64,000 nt of DNA from Paenibacillus sp. YPG26 (GCF_023704175.1 NZ_CP084530.1:2769501-2833500), one strand, 5' to 3'. Positions 50,747-62,732 are shown, numbered from the stretch's first letter. Made by a program: numbers and translations. Notes: a model not told the origin generated them from the letters alone.

Positions 50747-52225
50747 TCAGGTACCGCAATAGGTCCGGTAAGGGCGGCTTGTGCTCTCTGGCACTGTGGT
50801 ATATTCAAGCTGATCAGCAGAGTGGGCGTAAGGACTGGCGAGAACCTCCAGAAGACGTTCCATTACACTGTAGTCCCCTTTAGTCACGGCTGCCTGAAGG
50901 GCTTCCTCCACCCGGTGATTCCGTGGAATCACAGCCGGGTTGCTGCTTCGCATCAATTCTTCCGAGTGAGCCGCGCCCTCTGGCTGTCTGTCTAATCTTG
51001 CCTGCCACTTCTCATACCATCCGGCAAACTCATTGGTGCCGTACATAGGAGTATCTTCTAGCTTACCGAAGGTTAACGCCCGGAAAGTATTGGTATAATC
51101 CGCGCGGGTATTCTTCATCATCTCAAGCAGCTCTTGAATCAGGGATTCATCCTCAGGCTCTTCGTTCGACAGACCCAGCTTGGCTCTCATTTCGGACAGC
51201 CAGTGACCGTGAAACAGCTCTGTGAACCGATAAATTTCCCCCTCGGCCAGCTTGACCGCTTCCTCTCTGTCCGCATGCAGCAGCGGCAGCAGCGTCTCGG
51301 CAAATCTCGCAAGATTCCAGGCCGCAATCTGCGGCTGATTGCCATAGGCATAGCGTCCTTCCTGGTCAATGGAGCTGAATACCGTGTCCGGATCATAAGT
51401 ATCCATGAATGCACACGGCCCAAAATCAATACTTTCCCCGCTAAGAGCCATGTTGTCTGTATTCATTACCCCATGTATGAAGCCGACCAGCTGCCACTTG
51501 GCAATCAGCTCGGCCTGCCGCTGGATTACCTGCTGAAGCAGCCCCAGATAACGGTTCTCTTCCGCAAGGACCTCCGGGAAATGCCTTTGAATTGTATAGT
51601 CAGCCAAAGTCTGGAGTTCCTCGGAAGAAGTGCCCCCGGCGGCCGCATATTGGAATGTCCCTACGCGCAGATGACTGGCAGCCACACGGGTTAGAACCGC
51701 GCCGGGCAGCTCTGTGTCCCTTTGCACGGGTTGCCCTGTAGTCACAACCGCCAGACTGCGTGTGGTAGGAATTCCAAGCGCATGCATCGCTTCACTGATA
51801 ATGAACTCCCGCAGCATGGGTCCAAGTGCGGCACGGCCGTCGCCGCCGCGGGAAAAGGGGGTTCGGCCCGCACCTTTCAGCTGGATATCATACCGTTCAC
51901 CCCCAGGGGTGATCTGCTCCCCAAGAAGGACAGCACGGCCGTCACCAAGCTTCGTGAAATACCCGAATTGGTGTCCAGCATAAGCCTGCGCAATAGGCAG
52001 TGCACCTTCCGGGAGCTGATTACCAGCGAGAATCTCTATGCCTTGACGGCTGTGCAAAGCTTGAATATCCAGCCCCAGGGCTTTGGCAACCTCACCACTG
52101 GCTGCGACCAGTTCCGGCGAACGTACAGGAGTAGGATTAGCCACCTGGTACAGCGATTCCGGCAGGCGGGCATAACTGTTGTCAAAGTTCCATCCAGCTT
52201 CAGGTGTTGTTTTCTCCTCAGTCAT
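50747..52225 (-). CDS. selO: SelO/YdiU protein adenylyltransferase
   Basis: A 492-residue pseudokinase-fold AMPylase. The conserved core is [12 protein letters not shown], then [20 protein letters not shown], and [20 protein letters not shown]. It ends in YRTYCGT, the typical C-terminus, in which the Cys is the position of selenocysteine in some eukaryotes. SelO AMPylates redox proteins, including glutaredoxin, in E. coli. ATG 52225 has AAAAGGAG upstream; the frame extends to 52318 without a site. Single gene. Confidence 0.96.
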   Translation of the reverse strand: MTEEKTTPEAGWNFDNSYARLPESLYQVANPTPVRSPELVAASGEVAKALGLDIQALHSRQGIEILAGNQLPEGALPIAQAYAGHQFGYFTKLGDGRAVLLGEQITPGGERYDIQLKGAGRTPFSRGGDGRAALGPMLREFIISEAMHALGIPTTRSLAVVTTGQPVQRDTELPGAVLTRVAASHLRVGTFQYAAAGGTSSEELQTLADYTIQRHFPEVLAEENRYLGLLQQVIQRQAELIAKWQLVGFIHGVMNTDNMALSGESIDFGPCAFMDTYDPDTVFSSIDQEGRYAYGNQPQIAAWNLARFAETLLPLLHADREEAVKLAEGEIYRFTELFHGHWLSEMRAKLGLSNEEPEDESLIQELLEMMKNTRADYTNTFRALTFGKLEDTPMYGTNEFAGWYEKWQARLDRQPEGAAHSEELMRSSNPAVIPRNHRVEEALQAAVTKGDYSVMERLLEVLASPYAHSADQLEYTTVPESTSRPYRTYCGT

Positions 52226-52414
52226 TTGTATCTCCTTTTCCAGGGATTCTATTATTCGGCACTTGTTCGGCCTTGGTAGTGTGAGCTTCTGTCTATATAT
52301 TATACCCAGAAATCCCATATATCACAGGCTATCTGCCTGTTAGAGGCCGGCGTCTCCCGCTTAAATGGGTAATAGAAGAGATAAATCCAGCCATGCGTAC
52401 ATAGGGGGAATATC

Positions 52415-53164
52415 ATGAATAACAGTAACATCCTGCAGATTACGGATCATCGTCCGATCTCTTTTCCAGAAGGCCCTTGGATTATGAAGCAAGTATGGAG
52501 AAATTTGTTGTTCGCCCACTGGCCGGTTGAGGAAGCCGATCTGCTTCCGTTCATTCCTCCCGGCCTTAACCTTCAGCTCTTCGAAGGAAGACCCTGGATA
52601 AGCGTATCCCCGTTCCTGATCGATCCGCTCAGACTAAGGGGGCTTCCTCCCGTGCCATTTACCCGCCGGATGCTTGAATTAAATGTCCGTACTTATGTTG
52701 AATACCACGGCAGGCCCGGTGTCTTATTCTTCACGCTCGAAGCCTCCAATCCATTAGCGGTGGGAGCGGCCCGTACCCTCGGTCATCTGCCCTATCACCA
52801 TGCCAGGATGCACGCCCGCTTCGAGGACAACTCCGTCTCTTATCAGAGCACAAGACAAGAGCACGGGCAGGAAGCCGAATTCAAAGCTTGTTATACCCCG
52901 GTCTCCCCGGAAGCCTTTCAAGCTGAACCCGGTTCACTTGTTCATTGGCTTACCGAAAGATACTGCCTATACACGGCTGATGCCAAGGGACAGCTGTACA
53001 GCGTGGATATCCACCACCTTCCTTGGCCTTTACAAGAAGCACGGATCGAAATCCTGAACAATACTTTAACGCCATCACTTGGACTTAAGCATGATGCTGA
53101 GCCTTCTGTAGTTACTTACACAGAACAGCTGGACGTTCTAATCTGGCCGATTCGCAAGCTCTGA
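52415..53164 (+). CDS. DUF2071 (YqjF-like) family protein
   Basis: A 249-residue protein. The YqjF signature is at the N-terminus (WRNLLFAHWPVEEADLLPFI) and centre (LNVRTYVEYHGRPGVLFFTL). The C-terminal half ends EQLDVLIWPIRKL. It is predicted soluble with a beta-rich fold and no catalytic motif I can name. GGGGG upstream of ATATC precedes the ATG. Monocistronic, next to a PadR gene. Confidence 0.88.
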   Translation: MNNSNILQITDHRPISFPEGPWIMKQVWRNLLFAHWPVEEADLLPFIPPGLNLQLFEGRPWISVSPFLIDPLRLRGLPPVPFTRRMLELNVRTYVEYHGRPGVLFFTLEASNPLAVGAARTLGHLPYHHARMHARFEDNSVSYQSTRQEHGQEAEFKACYTPVSPEAFQAEPGSLVHWLTERYCLYTADAKGQLYSVDIHHLPWPLQEARIEILNNTLTPSLGLKHDAEPSVVTYTEQLDVLIWPIRKL

Positions 53165-53207
53165 CAGCCTTGACTTAGATAGCCCGTTGGAAATCCGGAG
53201 ACGCTGC

Positions 53208-53236
53208 TTGAATATACCTATTAGGTATATTATACT
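53208..53236 (+). promoter_or_regulatory. Promoter with overlapping PadR operator
   Basis: TTGAAT (53208-53213) and TATACT (53231-53236) have 17-base spacing. The near-perfect palindrome with arms AATATACCTA and TAGGTATATT (53211-53231) fills that spacer, placing the operator between the -35 and -10 elements of the PadR gene. Confidence 0.75.
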
Positions 53237-53270
53237 TGAGGTATCTTTTCCAAGCAGGAGGAATTAGAAG

Positions 53271-53807
53271 ATGGTCTATGTCATTCTGGGACTTCTGATG
53301 ATTCGAAGACTATCCCAATATGATATCCGAAGAGTGCTTAGTCAGAAAGTTTCTCCCTTTTATAGTGCCAGTCTAGGCAGTATTCAAGCCGCTCTGAAGA
53401 AGCTGGAGAGCCAGGGCTATATTGAATGTCATGATACAACCGAGAATGGGCGGAAAAAGAAGATCTATTCGATCCACCCAACCGGAAGGCAGCAGTTCAT
53501 GGACTGGATGTTGACCGAAGTCACACCCAGCCGTCTGGAGCAGGAAGTGACTACCCGGTTGTTCTTCCTTGGGCTGATGACGAAGACAGAACGCCTAATC
53601 ATCCTGAGCCAAGTCATTGACCAGCTCGAAGCGTCTGTTCATGAATTCGAAGCCGCCTCTGTGGAGGCTAATCAGAAGGAGATACCCGGCCATCTTGAGG
53701 GCATAGCGGCCTACCAGCTCAAGACCCTGGAGCTGGGGCTCTTTTATCACCAGAGCATGCTGGAATGGTTCACAAGACTCAAGAAGGAATTGGAGGCCGA
53801 AGGCTGA
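53271..53807 (+). CDS. PadR family transcriptional regulator
   Basis: A 178-residue regulator. The winged helix opens MVYVILGLLMIRRLSQYDI and includes YSASLGSIQAALKKLESQGY. The wing is NGRKKKIYSI, and the C-terminal half is a coiled-coil dimer domain of the larger PadR subclass (VDQLEASVHEFEA). It lies immediately before the hydrolase, whose ATG follows its stop codon directly, and its own promoter carries the palindrome at 53211, so autorepression is likely. Confidence 0.93.
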   Translation: MVYVILGLLMIRRLSQYDIRRVLSQKVSPFYSASLGSIQAALKKLESQGYIECHDTTENGRKKKIYSIHPTGRQQFMDWMLTEVTPSRLEQEVTTRLFFLGLMTKTERLIILSQVIDQLEASVHEFEAASVEANQKEIPGHLEGIAAYQLKTLELGLFYHQSMLEWFTRLKKELEAEG

Positions 53808-54611
53808 ATGGACACTTCACTGAGCTTGCGCAAGCTGTATTTCAAGAATGAGGACTACTCCTATATCTGGATTCCTAATGAGGGCCAAGAGACGATCTTG
53901 ATGCTGCATCCAGCCTTTGCTGACTATACGATATTCGAGCAGCAGATCGCCCATTTCAAGAGGAATTATCAGCTGATTCTACTGGATCTGCCTGGCCATG
54001 GGAGCCGTTCACTTCCAAGCTCCAAAGTTACTTTGCAGGATGTTCCTGAACTGCTGCACCAGATTCTGAGTGAGCACCAGATAAGGGATTGCCATCTGCT
54101 GGGGGTATCCGCGGGGTCACTTGCCGCCCAGGCATTTGCCGATCGTTACCCGCATGAGGTTAAGTCGGTTACTATTGTTGGCGGTTACTCCATACATAAG
54201 GCCAATGAAGCCGTCTTGAAGGGGCAACGAAAAGAAGGGCTGAGGTGGCTGCTGTACATGCTGCAGCCCCTGAGAAAGTTCAGAGAATATGTAACCTCAG
54301 TCTCCTGTCATACGGCGGAATGCAAGGTATTATTCGCTCAAGGAAGCCAGCATTTCAGAAGAAGATCATTCAGGTCAATGGCAGGTATGAATACTTTCTT
54401 CATCAGCAAAGACACACCCATGCCTTATCCCCTTCTGATTGTCGTTGGAGAATTTGATCTTCCGATTATCCTGACGGCGGCTGATGAGCTGCACCAATTA
54501 GAGATGAATTCCCGGCTTGTGCAGCTGCCCGGCGCGGGGCACTGCGCCAATGCGGATATGCCTTATGAATTCAACAAGGCTGTTGAACACTTTCTGTCAG
54601 AAATTCATTAA
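53808..54611 (+). CDS. Alpha/beta hydrolase
   Basis: A 267-residue alpha/beta hydrolase. The nucleophile elbow is GVSAGS with Ser101, the acid is probably Asp217 in GEFDLP, and the base is His245 in GAGHCANAD. LDLPGHGSRS is the oxyanion-loop region. The substrate is unknown; esterase, lactonase and epoxide-hydrolase relatives look alike here. The ATG directly follows the PadR stop, so the two genes are coupled and the hydrolase is probably under PadR control. Confidence 0.9.
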   Translation: MDTSLSLRKLYFKNEDYSYIWIPNEGQETILMLHPAFADYTIFEQQIAHFKRNYQLILLDLPGHGSRSLPSSKVTLQDVPELLHQILSEHQIRDCHLLGVSAGSLAAQAFADRYPHEVKSVTIVGGYSIHKANEAVLKGQRKEGLRWLLYMLQPLRKFREYVTSVSCHTAECKVLFAQGSQHFRRRSFRSMAGMNTFFISKDTPMPYPLLIVVGEFDLPIILTAADELHQLEMNSRLVQLPGAGHCANADMPYEFNKAVEHFLSEIH

Positions 54612-54617
54612 TTCTGC

Positions 54618-54668
54618 CAACAAAGCCGTGAGGCACAAGGATAACCTTGTGGTCCGCACGGCTTTGTT
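54618..54668. terminator. Long hairpin between convergent genes
   Basis: AACAAAGCCGTG (54619-54630) pairs with CACGGCTTTGTT (54657-54668), with an internal CACAAGG/CCTTGTG stem. Confidence 0.88.
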
Positions 54669-54690
54669 CGGTCCAAGAATATAGCATGAC

Positions 54691-55617
54691 TTATTTTGGG
54701 GAGGAGTCCAGTGGTTTCAGTACATCACCACTAAGAACTTCTTGACCCCCGATTACTTCCACGCCTCCCCTCGGCATCGAAGGACCCTCCACATCACGGA
54801 AGTATAATGGTAATCCTTCTGTCAGGAACATGCTCGACTTAGAAGGATCCTGCCTCTGATGATGCAGATGAAGATGCGGCTCACTGGAAGCGCCCGAGTT
54901 CCCAGCCTGGCCGAGGAAATCCCCCTCCTTTACACGCTGCCCCTCTTTTACTGCTAAGCTTCCCTGCTTGAAATGGGCCATGACCAGGTAGGTTCCTGTA
55001 CTGTCTATCTTCAGATACACATAGTTACCCAGCATAGTCTGGTAGTCCTCTGTGCCTGGCTTCTGGTCCTCCTCCCCGTCATACGCTCCCACAATTGTAC
55101 CCGACACAGGAGCGAGCACATCCGCTCCAAAGATTCCGTAATCCTCCAGCCGGTTGCTACCGGTCAGAGCAGGCTCCATCATAAAGTCATACGCCCAGCG
55201 CTCCATGGGCCATAGCGCGTGCCGATTATGCTTCAGATCATCTCCTCCCCATCCGGTAACTGCGGCTTCTCTGAACGGAAGCCTTACCGAGACAGCGGGC
55301 TTAGCAGAGGCCAAGTCCGCAGGATAGGCGGCCGGCCATATTCCTAACAGCACTCCTAACGGAGAAGCAGCGATAAGGGACAATACTAGAACAAGCGGCC
55401 ATCCCCTCCCCACCCTGCGCTTTAACCAAATTCGTCTAATTAAGATAATTACAGATACAATCCCTATGGCTATGCCCACCACGCTGAAGCCGATCATCAA
55501 CCACCAGGCTGCTGCCCCGATCAGCCCCCCGGCAACATATACCGCGCACCAGCCGCCCACAATCACGATTAACAGCAGCAAGGCCAGGACATGTCTTATC
55601 CCTATTCTCCTGTTCAT
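54691..55617 (-). CDS. Membrane-anchored M23 (LytM) peptidase family protein
   Basis: A 308-residue protein with three N-terminal helices within 110 residues and an external LytM domain. NRHALWPMERWAYDFM supplies the first His and the Asp, GTIVGAYDGEE is the core fold, and SSEPHLHLHHQR holds the catalytic and zinc histidines, so the site looks intact. M23 enzymes cut cross-bridges or stem peptides in the wall. No SPOR or other targeting domain is present. GGGGGAGAT lies upstream. Confidence 0.88.
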   Translation of the reverse strand: MNRRIGIRHVLALLLLIVIVGGWCAVYVAGGLIGAAAWWLMIGFSVVGIAIGIVSVIILIRRIWLKRRVGRGWPLVLVLSLIAASPLGVLLGIWPAAYPADLASAKPAVSVRLPFREAAVTGWGGDDLKHNRHALWPMERWAYDFMMEPALTGSNRLEDYGIFGADVLAPVSGTIVGAYDGEEDQKPGTEDYQTMLGNYVYLKIDSTGTYLVMAHFKQGSLAVKEGQRVKEGDFLGQAGNSGASSEPHLHLHHQRQDPSKSSMFLTEGLPLYFRDVEGPSMPRGGVEVIGGQEVLSGDVLKPLDSSPK

Positions 55618-55810
55618 TCTCTAAGATCTCCCCCTAGTCCAATAATTCGTAAGTCCATTATAGCTGGAAATTCTTACACCATAATAAGAGCTTTCTTACA
55701 ATAATCTTAAACTTGGCATCAGCTTGATTTAACCTCGAATGAGAGAGCAACATTTCGAAATTCTCTCTGTGATAGAACTAGAGATGAGACTATGACAAGG
55801 AGATGAGTGT

Positions 55811-56575
55811 ATGAACAAGTTACATGGTAAGACAGCGCTGGTCACAGGAGCCAGCCGCGGAATTGGCCGGTCTATTGCCCTGCGTCTAGCCCAGGAGGGA
55901 GCTTTGGTAGCTGTACATTATGCCAGGAACAAATCCGCTGCGGAGAATGTGGTTGAAGAAATCATTAATTTCGGAGGAATGGCCTTCGCAATCGGTCAAA
56001 AATTACACTCAAAAAGCAGTGTCGAGACTTTATTCAAATTGTTAGACGTAGAGCTCACTGAGCAGACCGGAGGACCGGGGTTCGATATTCTCGTGAACAA
56101 CGCAGGAGTCGGCCTGGTTATACCGATTGAAGAATTGAGTGAGGAATCTTTTGAGGAGATTCTGGGCATCAATGTTAAGGTCCCACTATTTCTAACCCAG
56201 CAGGCACTGCCGCGTCTTCGGGATGGCGGACGAATCATCAATCTCTCATCCGTAGTGACCAGGGTGGCATACCCGGAAGTGCTCGGTTACAGCATGACCA
56301 AGGGCGCGATTAATACGTTCACTCTGGCTTTGGCCAAACACCTCGGACCACGAAATATTACAGTTAATGCTATTAAGCCTGGGATTACGAACACGGACAT
56401 GAATGCCGGGACACTTCAAGATCCCGATGGCGAAAAGTTTGTCGCTGGCCTCTCCGCCTTCAACCGGGTAGGACAGCCCGAAGATATTGCGGACATCGCG
56501 GCTTTTCTGGCTTCCTCGGATAGCCGCTGGGTAACCGGTCAGCTCATTGATGCGTCGGGCGGCTCACACTTGTAA
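55811..56575 (+). CDS. Short-chain dehydrogenase/reductase
   Basis: A 254-residue classical SDR. The cofactor motif is TGASRGIG (residues 13-20), with NNAGVG and the catalytic triad S-Y-K: Ser in NLSSVV, YSMTK with Tyr and Lys. HYARNKSAAE after the second strand suggests NADPH preference. It resembles 3-oxoacyl-ACP reductase-like proteins, but the substrate is unknown. AAGGAG lies upstream. Single gene. Confidence 0.9.
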   Translation: MNKLHGKTALVTGASRGIGRSIALRLAQEGALVAVHYARNKSAAENVVEEIINFGGMAFAIGQKLHSKSSVETLFKLLDVELTEQTGGPGFDILVNNAGVGLVIPIEELSEESFEEILGINVKVPLFLTQQALPRLRDGGRIINLSSVVTRVAYPEVLGYSMTKGAINTFTLALAKHLGPRNITVNAIKPGITNTDMNAGTLQDPDGEKFVAGLSAFNRVGQPEDIADIAAFLASSDSRWVTGQLIDASGGSHL

Positions 56576-56592
56576 GCCTCTATTGTTCAGGA

Positions 56593-56620
56593 AGAGGTTG
56601 ATCCATGTGGATCAACCTCT
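56593..56620. terminator. Bidirectional hairpin, convergent genes
   Basis: AGAGGTTGATCCA pairs with TGGATCAACCTCT, a 13-bp perfect stem with a very short loop. T-runs are weak. Confidence 0.65.
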
Positions 56621-56655
56621 GTGTAATAGATGCTGAGCGGGCAGCCTTCAGTGAA

Positions 56656-57189
56656 TCAGGGCTGATCAGGGCATCCTGCTCCAAGCGATAGTCCATTCAT
56701 ATTTTCTCTTAACTTTATCAGGTTGTACCAGCTTAAGCCCCCATGCTGTGATTCCGACAAGCCATGGTTAACAAATCCGGACTTCTCATAGAAAGGAATC
56801 AATTCTTCTGTACAGGTCAGAGTGATGCCTTCTCTTTCATTCTGCACTACAAGCTCTTCCATGGCCTCAATTAAAATCCTGGCTATTCCTTGACCCCGAG
56901 CCTGCGTGGACACGGCCAGTCCCAAGATGCTCTGATATCCCCCGTGCGCCGGGTTGGCTGTAATCTTCTTAAAGAGATCATCTGTTATATACGGCTGGGC
57001 AATGACCGGTCCGTTAATATAACCGAGAATCTTCCCGTCCTTAACCGCCACGATAAATGTATCCGCGATCAGCTTAATCCTCTCCATAAATGCTTCTTCA
57101 GTGGCTGCTTCCTCGCTCGTGAAGCTCTCGTTCTCAATGAATAACAATTGTTCTAAATCTGCGTCTTGAACTCTTCGCAAAGAAATCAT
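56656..57189 (-). CDS. GNAT family N-acetyltransferase
   Basis: A 177-residue GNAT protein. The acetyl-CoA loop is LGLAVSTQARGQGIARILIE (about residues 91-110), with IEAMEELVVQN and a final FYEKSGFVNHG. The substrate is unknown; the family covers amines, aminoglycosides and protein N-termini. It diverges from the MarR gene across a region with a perfect 24-bp palindrome and is probably under its control. Confidence 0.88.
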   Translation of the reverse strand: MISLRRVQDADLEQLLFIENESFTSEEAATEEAFMERIKLIADTFIVAVKDGKILGYINGPVIAQPYITDDLFKKITANPAHGGYQSILGLAVSTQARGQGIARILIEAMEELVVQNEREGITLTCTEELIPFYEKSGFVNHGLSESQHGGLSWYNLIKLRENMNGLSLGAGCPDQP

Positions 57190-57260
57190 TTGGTCTATTC
57201 GTCTCCATTTCAGAATTCGTGCGTAACCCCAATTATACCATTATGTAGCTTGGGGTTGAT

Positions 57261-57284
57261 ATTTTGTTGCATATGCAACAAAAT
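57261..57284. promoter_or_regulatory. Perfect 24-bp palindrome, MarR operator candidate
   Basis: ATTTTGTTGCAT and its exact mirror image ATGCAACAAAAT. It lies in the divergent region between the GNAT gene and a MarR gene; a partial TTGCATCAAAA copy is at 57319-57330. Confidence 0.8.
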
Positions 57285-57352
57285 AAAATTACATTAATTT
57301 AAAGTCATTTTATTGTATTTGCATCAAAAAGCTCACCCTAAGGAGTTCATTT

Positions 57353-59672
<2,320 letters not shown>

Positions 59673-59863
59673 AGGCTTCCCCCTCTAACTTCTTAGCCAT
59701 CATTATAAGGCACAATGCCACAGCTGTATCGGTACAGTATAAGAAATACAGCATTGTTCGGCTCAACTTTTCCCCTTAGCATTACTGTAAAAGTTAAATT
59801 ATAAATAAGGGGGATACGGCTATCCATCGACCTGGACTTAAGCTTGCTTATACATCTGCTGTA

Positions 59864-60745
59864 TTGAATGCTGCTATTATTGGACTATCTTTTTTATTTA
59901 CCAAGATGGCCCTCGAGTTCGCCAACCCTGTTGACACGCTTACGTACCGTTTCGCGCTCTCCTTTGGCGTGATGTCCATCGCTGTGCTGCTTGGCAGGGT
60001 GAAGCTGAATTACCGCGGCCAACCATTATTCAAGGTGTTCCTTCTCGGAACCCTATACCCAATCGGTTTCTTTATACTTCAGTCTTTTGGACTGCAGCAT
60101 GCCACGTCCTCCGAGGGAGGAATCATGTACGCCCTCTCTCCCGTCCTGACGATGATATTGGCTTTTGTATTTCTACAAGAAGCAACAACCCTATTGCAGA
60201 AGCTCTCGATTCTACTCTCCGTGGGCGGTGTTATATTGATTCTGATGATGAAAGGAAACGGCATTGATGTGTCGAACCTGACGGGGATCTCCCTCCTGTT
60301 CCTGTCCACTCTGGCTTTCGCCGGGTACAGCGTGCTGGCCCGGTCACTGCTGAAGACTTTTAGCCCCGCAGAGATCAGTTACTTATTGCTTGGAATTGGC
60401 TTCGTCACATTTCTTATAATCTCGTTCACCCAACACTGGATTACCGGAACGTTAAGCAGCCTAACCGCTCCTCTCGGCAGCCGTACTTTTATCGTGTCCA
60501 TCCTTTATCTTGGTGTGATGTCCTCCCTGGTCACAGCGTTGACAGCGAACTATACCTTATCCAAAATTGAAGCTTCAACAACAAGCGTGTTCAGCAATCT
60601 TTCGACAGTTGTCTCTATTGCAGCCGGGGCACTGTTCCTGGGAGAAGAGATTAGGCTGTATCATATTATTGGCTCTATACTGATAATCACGGGGGTAATA
60701 GGAGCCAATCGTTTTGGCAGAACAAAAGCAAAGGTTCATATGTAA
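59864..60745 (+). CDS. EamA/DMT family transporter
   Basis: A 293-residue transporter with about ten helices in two EamA repeats (FANPVDTLTYRFALSF, QHATSSEGGIMYALSPVLTM; second TLAFAGYSVLARSLLKTF and later LTANYTLSKIEASTTSVF). These transporters export metabolites such as amino acids. No ATG is in range: the chosen start is TTG 59864, but a good AAGGGGG site lies at 59807-59813 and the in-frame codon best placed for it is ATC 59822, which would restore the start of helix 1. It diverges from the MocR gene and is its probable target. Confidence 0.85.
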   Translation: MNAAIIGLSFLFTKMALEFANPVDTLTYRFALSFGVMSIAVLLGRVKLNYRGQPLFKVFLLGTLYPIGFFILQSFGLQHATSSEGGIMYALSPVLTMILAFVFLQEATTLLQKLSILLSVGGVILILMMKGNGIDVSNLTGISLLFLSTLAFAGYSVLARSLLKTFSPAEISYLLLGIGFVTFLIISFTQHWITGTLSSLTAPLGSRTFIVSILYLGVMSSLVTALTANYTLSKIEASTTSVFSNLSTVVSIAAGALFLGEEIRLYHIIGSILIITGVIGANRFGRTKAKVHM

Positions 60746-60840
60746 CAATTCAAAATTATTGTCAAAGCCACGCTCCTTTATATACTATAATGGAAGATAC
60801 AGTAAAGATTCACTAGTTGAGGCGGGGTGAGCCAAGCGGA

Positions 60841-62070
60841 ATGATTGAGAATGCGGTCAGAACCAGAGATTACACGCTGTTGTGGAAAATTTTATTTAGT
60901 TCAAAGCTGCTTATTGACTTAACGTTGTCCGGCGTATTCTATTTCCAGACTTCGCTCACGGTTTTATGGAGACTAAGCTTTGTCATCATGTCAGTGGCGA
61001 TTTTCCTGCTGATTAACTACTATTACCTTGGCAGGAGAGACCGGAAGAAGAAATGGCTTATTCATGTCCTTATCCTTGACTTCCTCCTATCCGCTTCCTA
61101 TGGCTATGTCTATATCGCCGGCAATTTCCCCAATCATTTATTCATCGGGATTACAGCATTGGGGATCCTAATGCTGGTCAAGAACCTCCGTATGCAGATC
61201 GCTGCCTGCGTCCTGCTGTTGATTGTCTATTTAGCCGCGATGGGGAGTATTGATTGGTACTTATATCAGGAGCTTGATCTGGTTAGCTACTTTATCTCCT
61301 GTTCATTTATCATTTTCGCCGGAATTGTCAGCTCCCTAATTCAGGTATATCAGCGCTCCCGCCAGGAGACGATGCAGCTGTATACACAGCTGATGGAATC
61401 TCATGTACAGCTGCAGAACTATGCGCTCAAGGCCGAGGAGTGGGCTGCGGCAAGGGAACGAATCCGCATTGCCCGGGACATTCATGATACTGTAGGACAT
61501 AAGCTGACCGCCCTGCTGGTTCAAATGCAAGCGGCCCGCAAGCTGAGCGTGGTGGATCCGGGACGCAGTGAACAGACCTATCTGGAATGTGAAGCTCTTG
61601 TCCGCTCGTCCCTGCAGGAGGTAAGGCTCTCTGTTCGGGCCATCCGGGATGAGCCGTTCAAGTCAGCTTCACTGAACGACAGCCTTAGAAAATTAGCTGA
61701 GGAATTCACCAGACTCGCCGAGGTGCAGACCGTCGTCGAAGTGTACGGGAATCCCAAGCCCATGCCCGCTGATCTCCAATTAACGGCCTATCGGATCACA
61801 CAGGAGTCACTTACCAATGCTCAAAAGCACGGTCAGGCCAAACATGCGAAAATCTCGCTAACTTATGCTCCGACCGGACTGTCCTTATGTATATACAACG
61901 ATGGAGAAATCCCCGCAGAACTCAAGCCCGGGTTCGGTCTTATCAATTTGCAGGAAAGAGTGAAGGAGTGTAACGGAGAAGTGCGTTTTAGTGTGGATGG
62001 CCATGAGGGCTTTGCTGTCGAGGTGCAGCTCCCTTATTCTCTAACAGAAATGGAGCGTGTGCTTAATTGA
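60841..62070 (+). CDS. NarL-type sensor histidine kinase
   Basis: A 409-residue kinase. The first 165 residues hold about six membrane helices with short loops, so no large external sensor is present. The H-box is ARDIHDTVGHKLTAL with His215, and the ATPase part has ESLTNAQKHGQA and GFGLINLQERV, the HisKA_3/DesK class. The signal is unknown, perhaps membrane state or a bound ligand. ATG 60841 has GGGGTGAG upstream. Its stop overlaps the next start by four bases. Confidence 0.93.
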   Translation: MIENAVRTRDYTLLWKILFSSKLLIDLTLSGVFYFQTSLTVLWRLSFVIMSVAIFLLINYYYLGRRDRKKKWLIHVLILDFLLSASYGYVYIAGNFPNHLFIGITALGILMLVKNLRMQIAACVLLLIVYLAAMGSIDWYLYQELDLVSYFISCSFIIFAGIVSSLIQVYQRSRQETMQLYTQLMESHVQLQNYALKAEEWAAARERIRIARDIHDTVGHKLTALLVQMQAARKLSVVDPGRSEQTYLECEALVRSSLQEVRLSVRAIRDEPFKSASLNDSLRKLAEEFTRLAEVQTVVEVYGNPKPMPADLQLTAYRITQESLTNAQKHGQAKHAKISLTYAPTGLSLCIYNDGEIPAELKPGFGLINLQERVKECNGEVRFSVDGHEGFAVEVQLPYSLTEMERVLN

Positions 62071-62732
62071 GAATTCTGATCGTGGATGATCAACGGCTTA
62101 TGAGAGAAGGACTTGCGACGCTCATTGGTCTGGAACCGGACATCGAGGTGATTGGAACCGCTGTGGATGGAATCGATGCCTACACCAAAGCGCTCGAATG
62201 GCGGCCTGAAGTGGTGTTGATGGACATCCGGATGCCGGGTATGGATGGTGCCCAGGCCTCTGAGTTAATCCTTAAGCATTTACCGGAGACGAAGATCCTG
62301 ATTCTGACCACCTTTGATGACGCAGAGTTGATCCTGCGGGTTCTCGGGACAGGCGTCCATGGATATCTGCTGAAGGATATGCCCTCTGAGGCAATCGTCA
62401 GCGCAGTCCATACCGTATATAATGGCGGAACCGTACTTCAGCCCGATATTACCACAACGCTCCTTAAGGAGCTCCGAAGCCTGTCGGATTCCAGTCAGCA
62501 GGCCCATTCTCTTAACCTGAATGAGCCTCAGGGGCTCCTGCTTCTAACAGAACGGGAGAGGGAAGTGCTCGCGGTGCTCGGCCAAGGATTGAACAACAAA
62601 GAGATTGCGGATCTGCTTCATATCACAGAAGGCACAGTGAAGAATCATGTCTCGAATCTTATATCCAAGCTAGGGCTGCGCGACCGGACACAAGCCGCCA
62701 TATTCTCTGTCCGTCATCAATTGCAAGTCTGA
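62067..62732 (+). CDS. NarL-type response regulator
   Basis: A 221-residue regulator with a receiver domain (phospho-Asp53 in VVLMDIRMPG, ILTTFDD, and the conserved Lys in LLKDMP) and a LuxR/NarL HTH (LTEREREVLAVLGQGLNNKE then IADLLHITEGTVKNHVSNL). The start is TTG 62067, overlapping the kinase stop, with GGAGCG upstream. The partner is the kinase just upstream; targets cannot be read, but an AGTATGC/GCATACT inverted pair lies downstream. Confidence 0.95.
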   Translation: MRILIVDDQRLMREGLATLIGLEPDIEVIGTAVDGIDAYTKALEWRPEVVLMDIRMPGMDGAQASELILKHLPETKILILTTFDDAELILRVLGTGVHGYLLKDMPSEAIVSAVHTVYNGGTVLQPDITTTLLKELRSLSDSSQQAHSLNLNEPQGLLLLTEREREVLAVLGQGLNNKEIADLLHITEGTVKNHVSNLISKLGLRDRTQAAIFSVRHQLQV

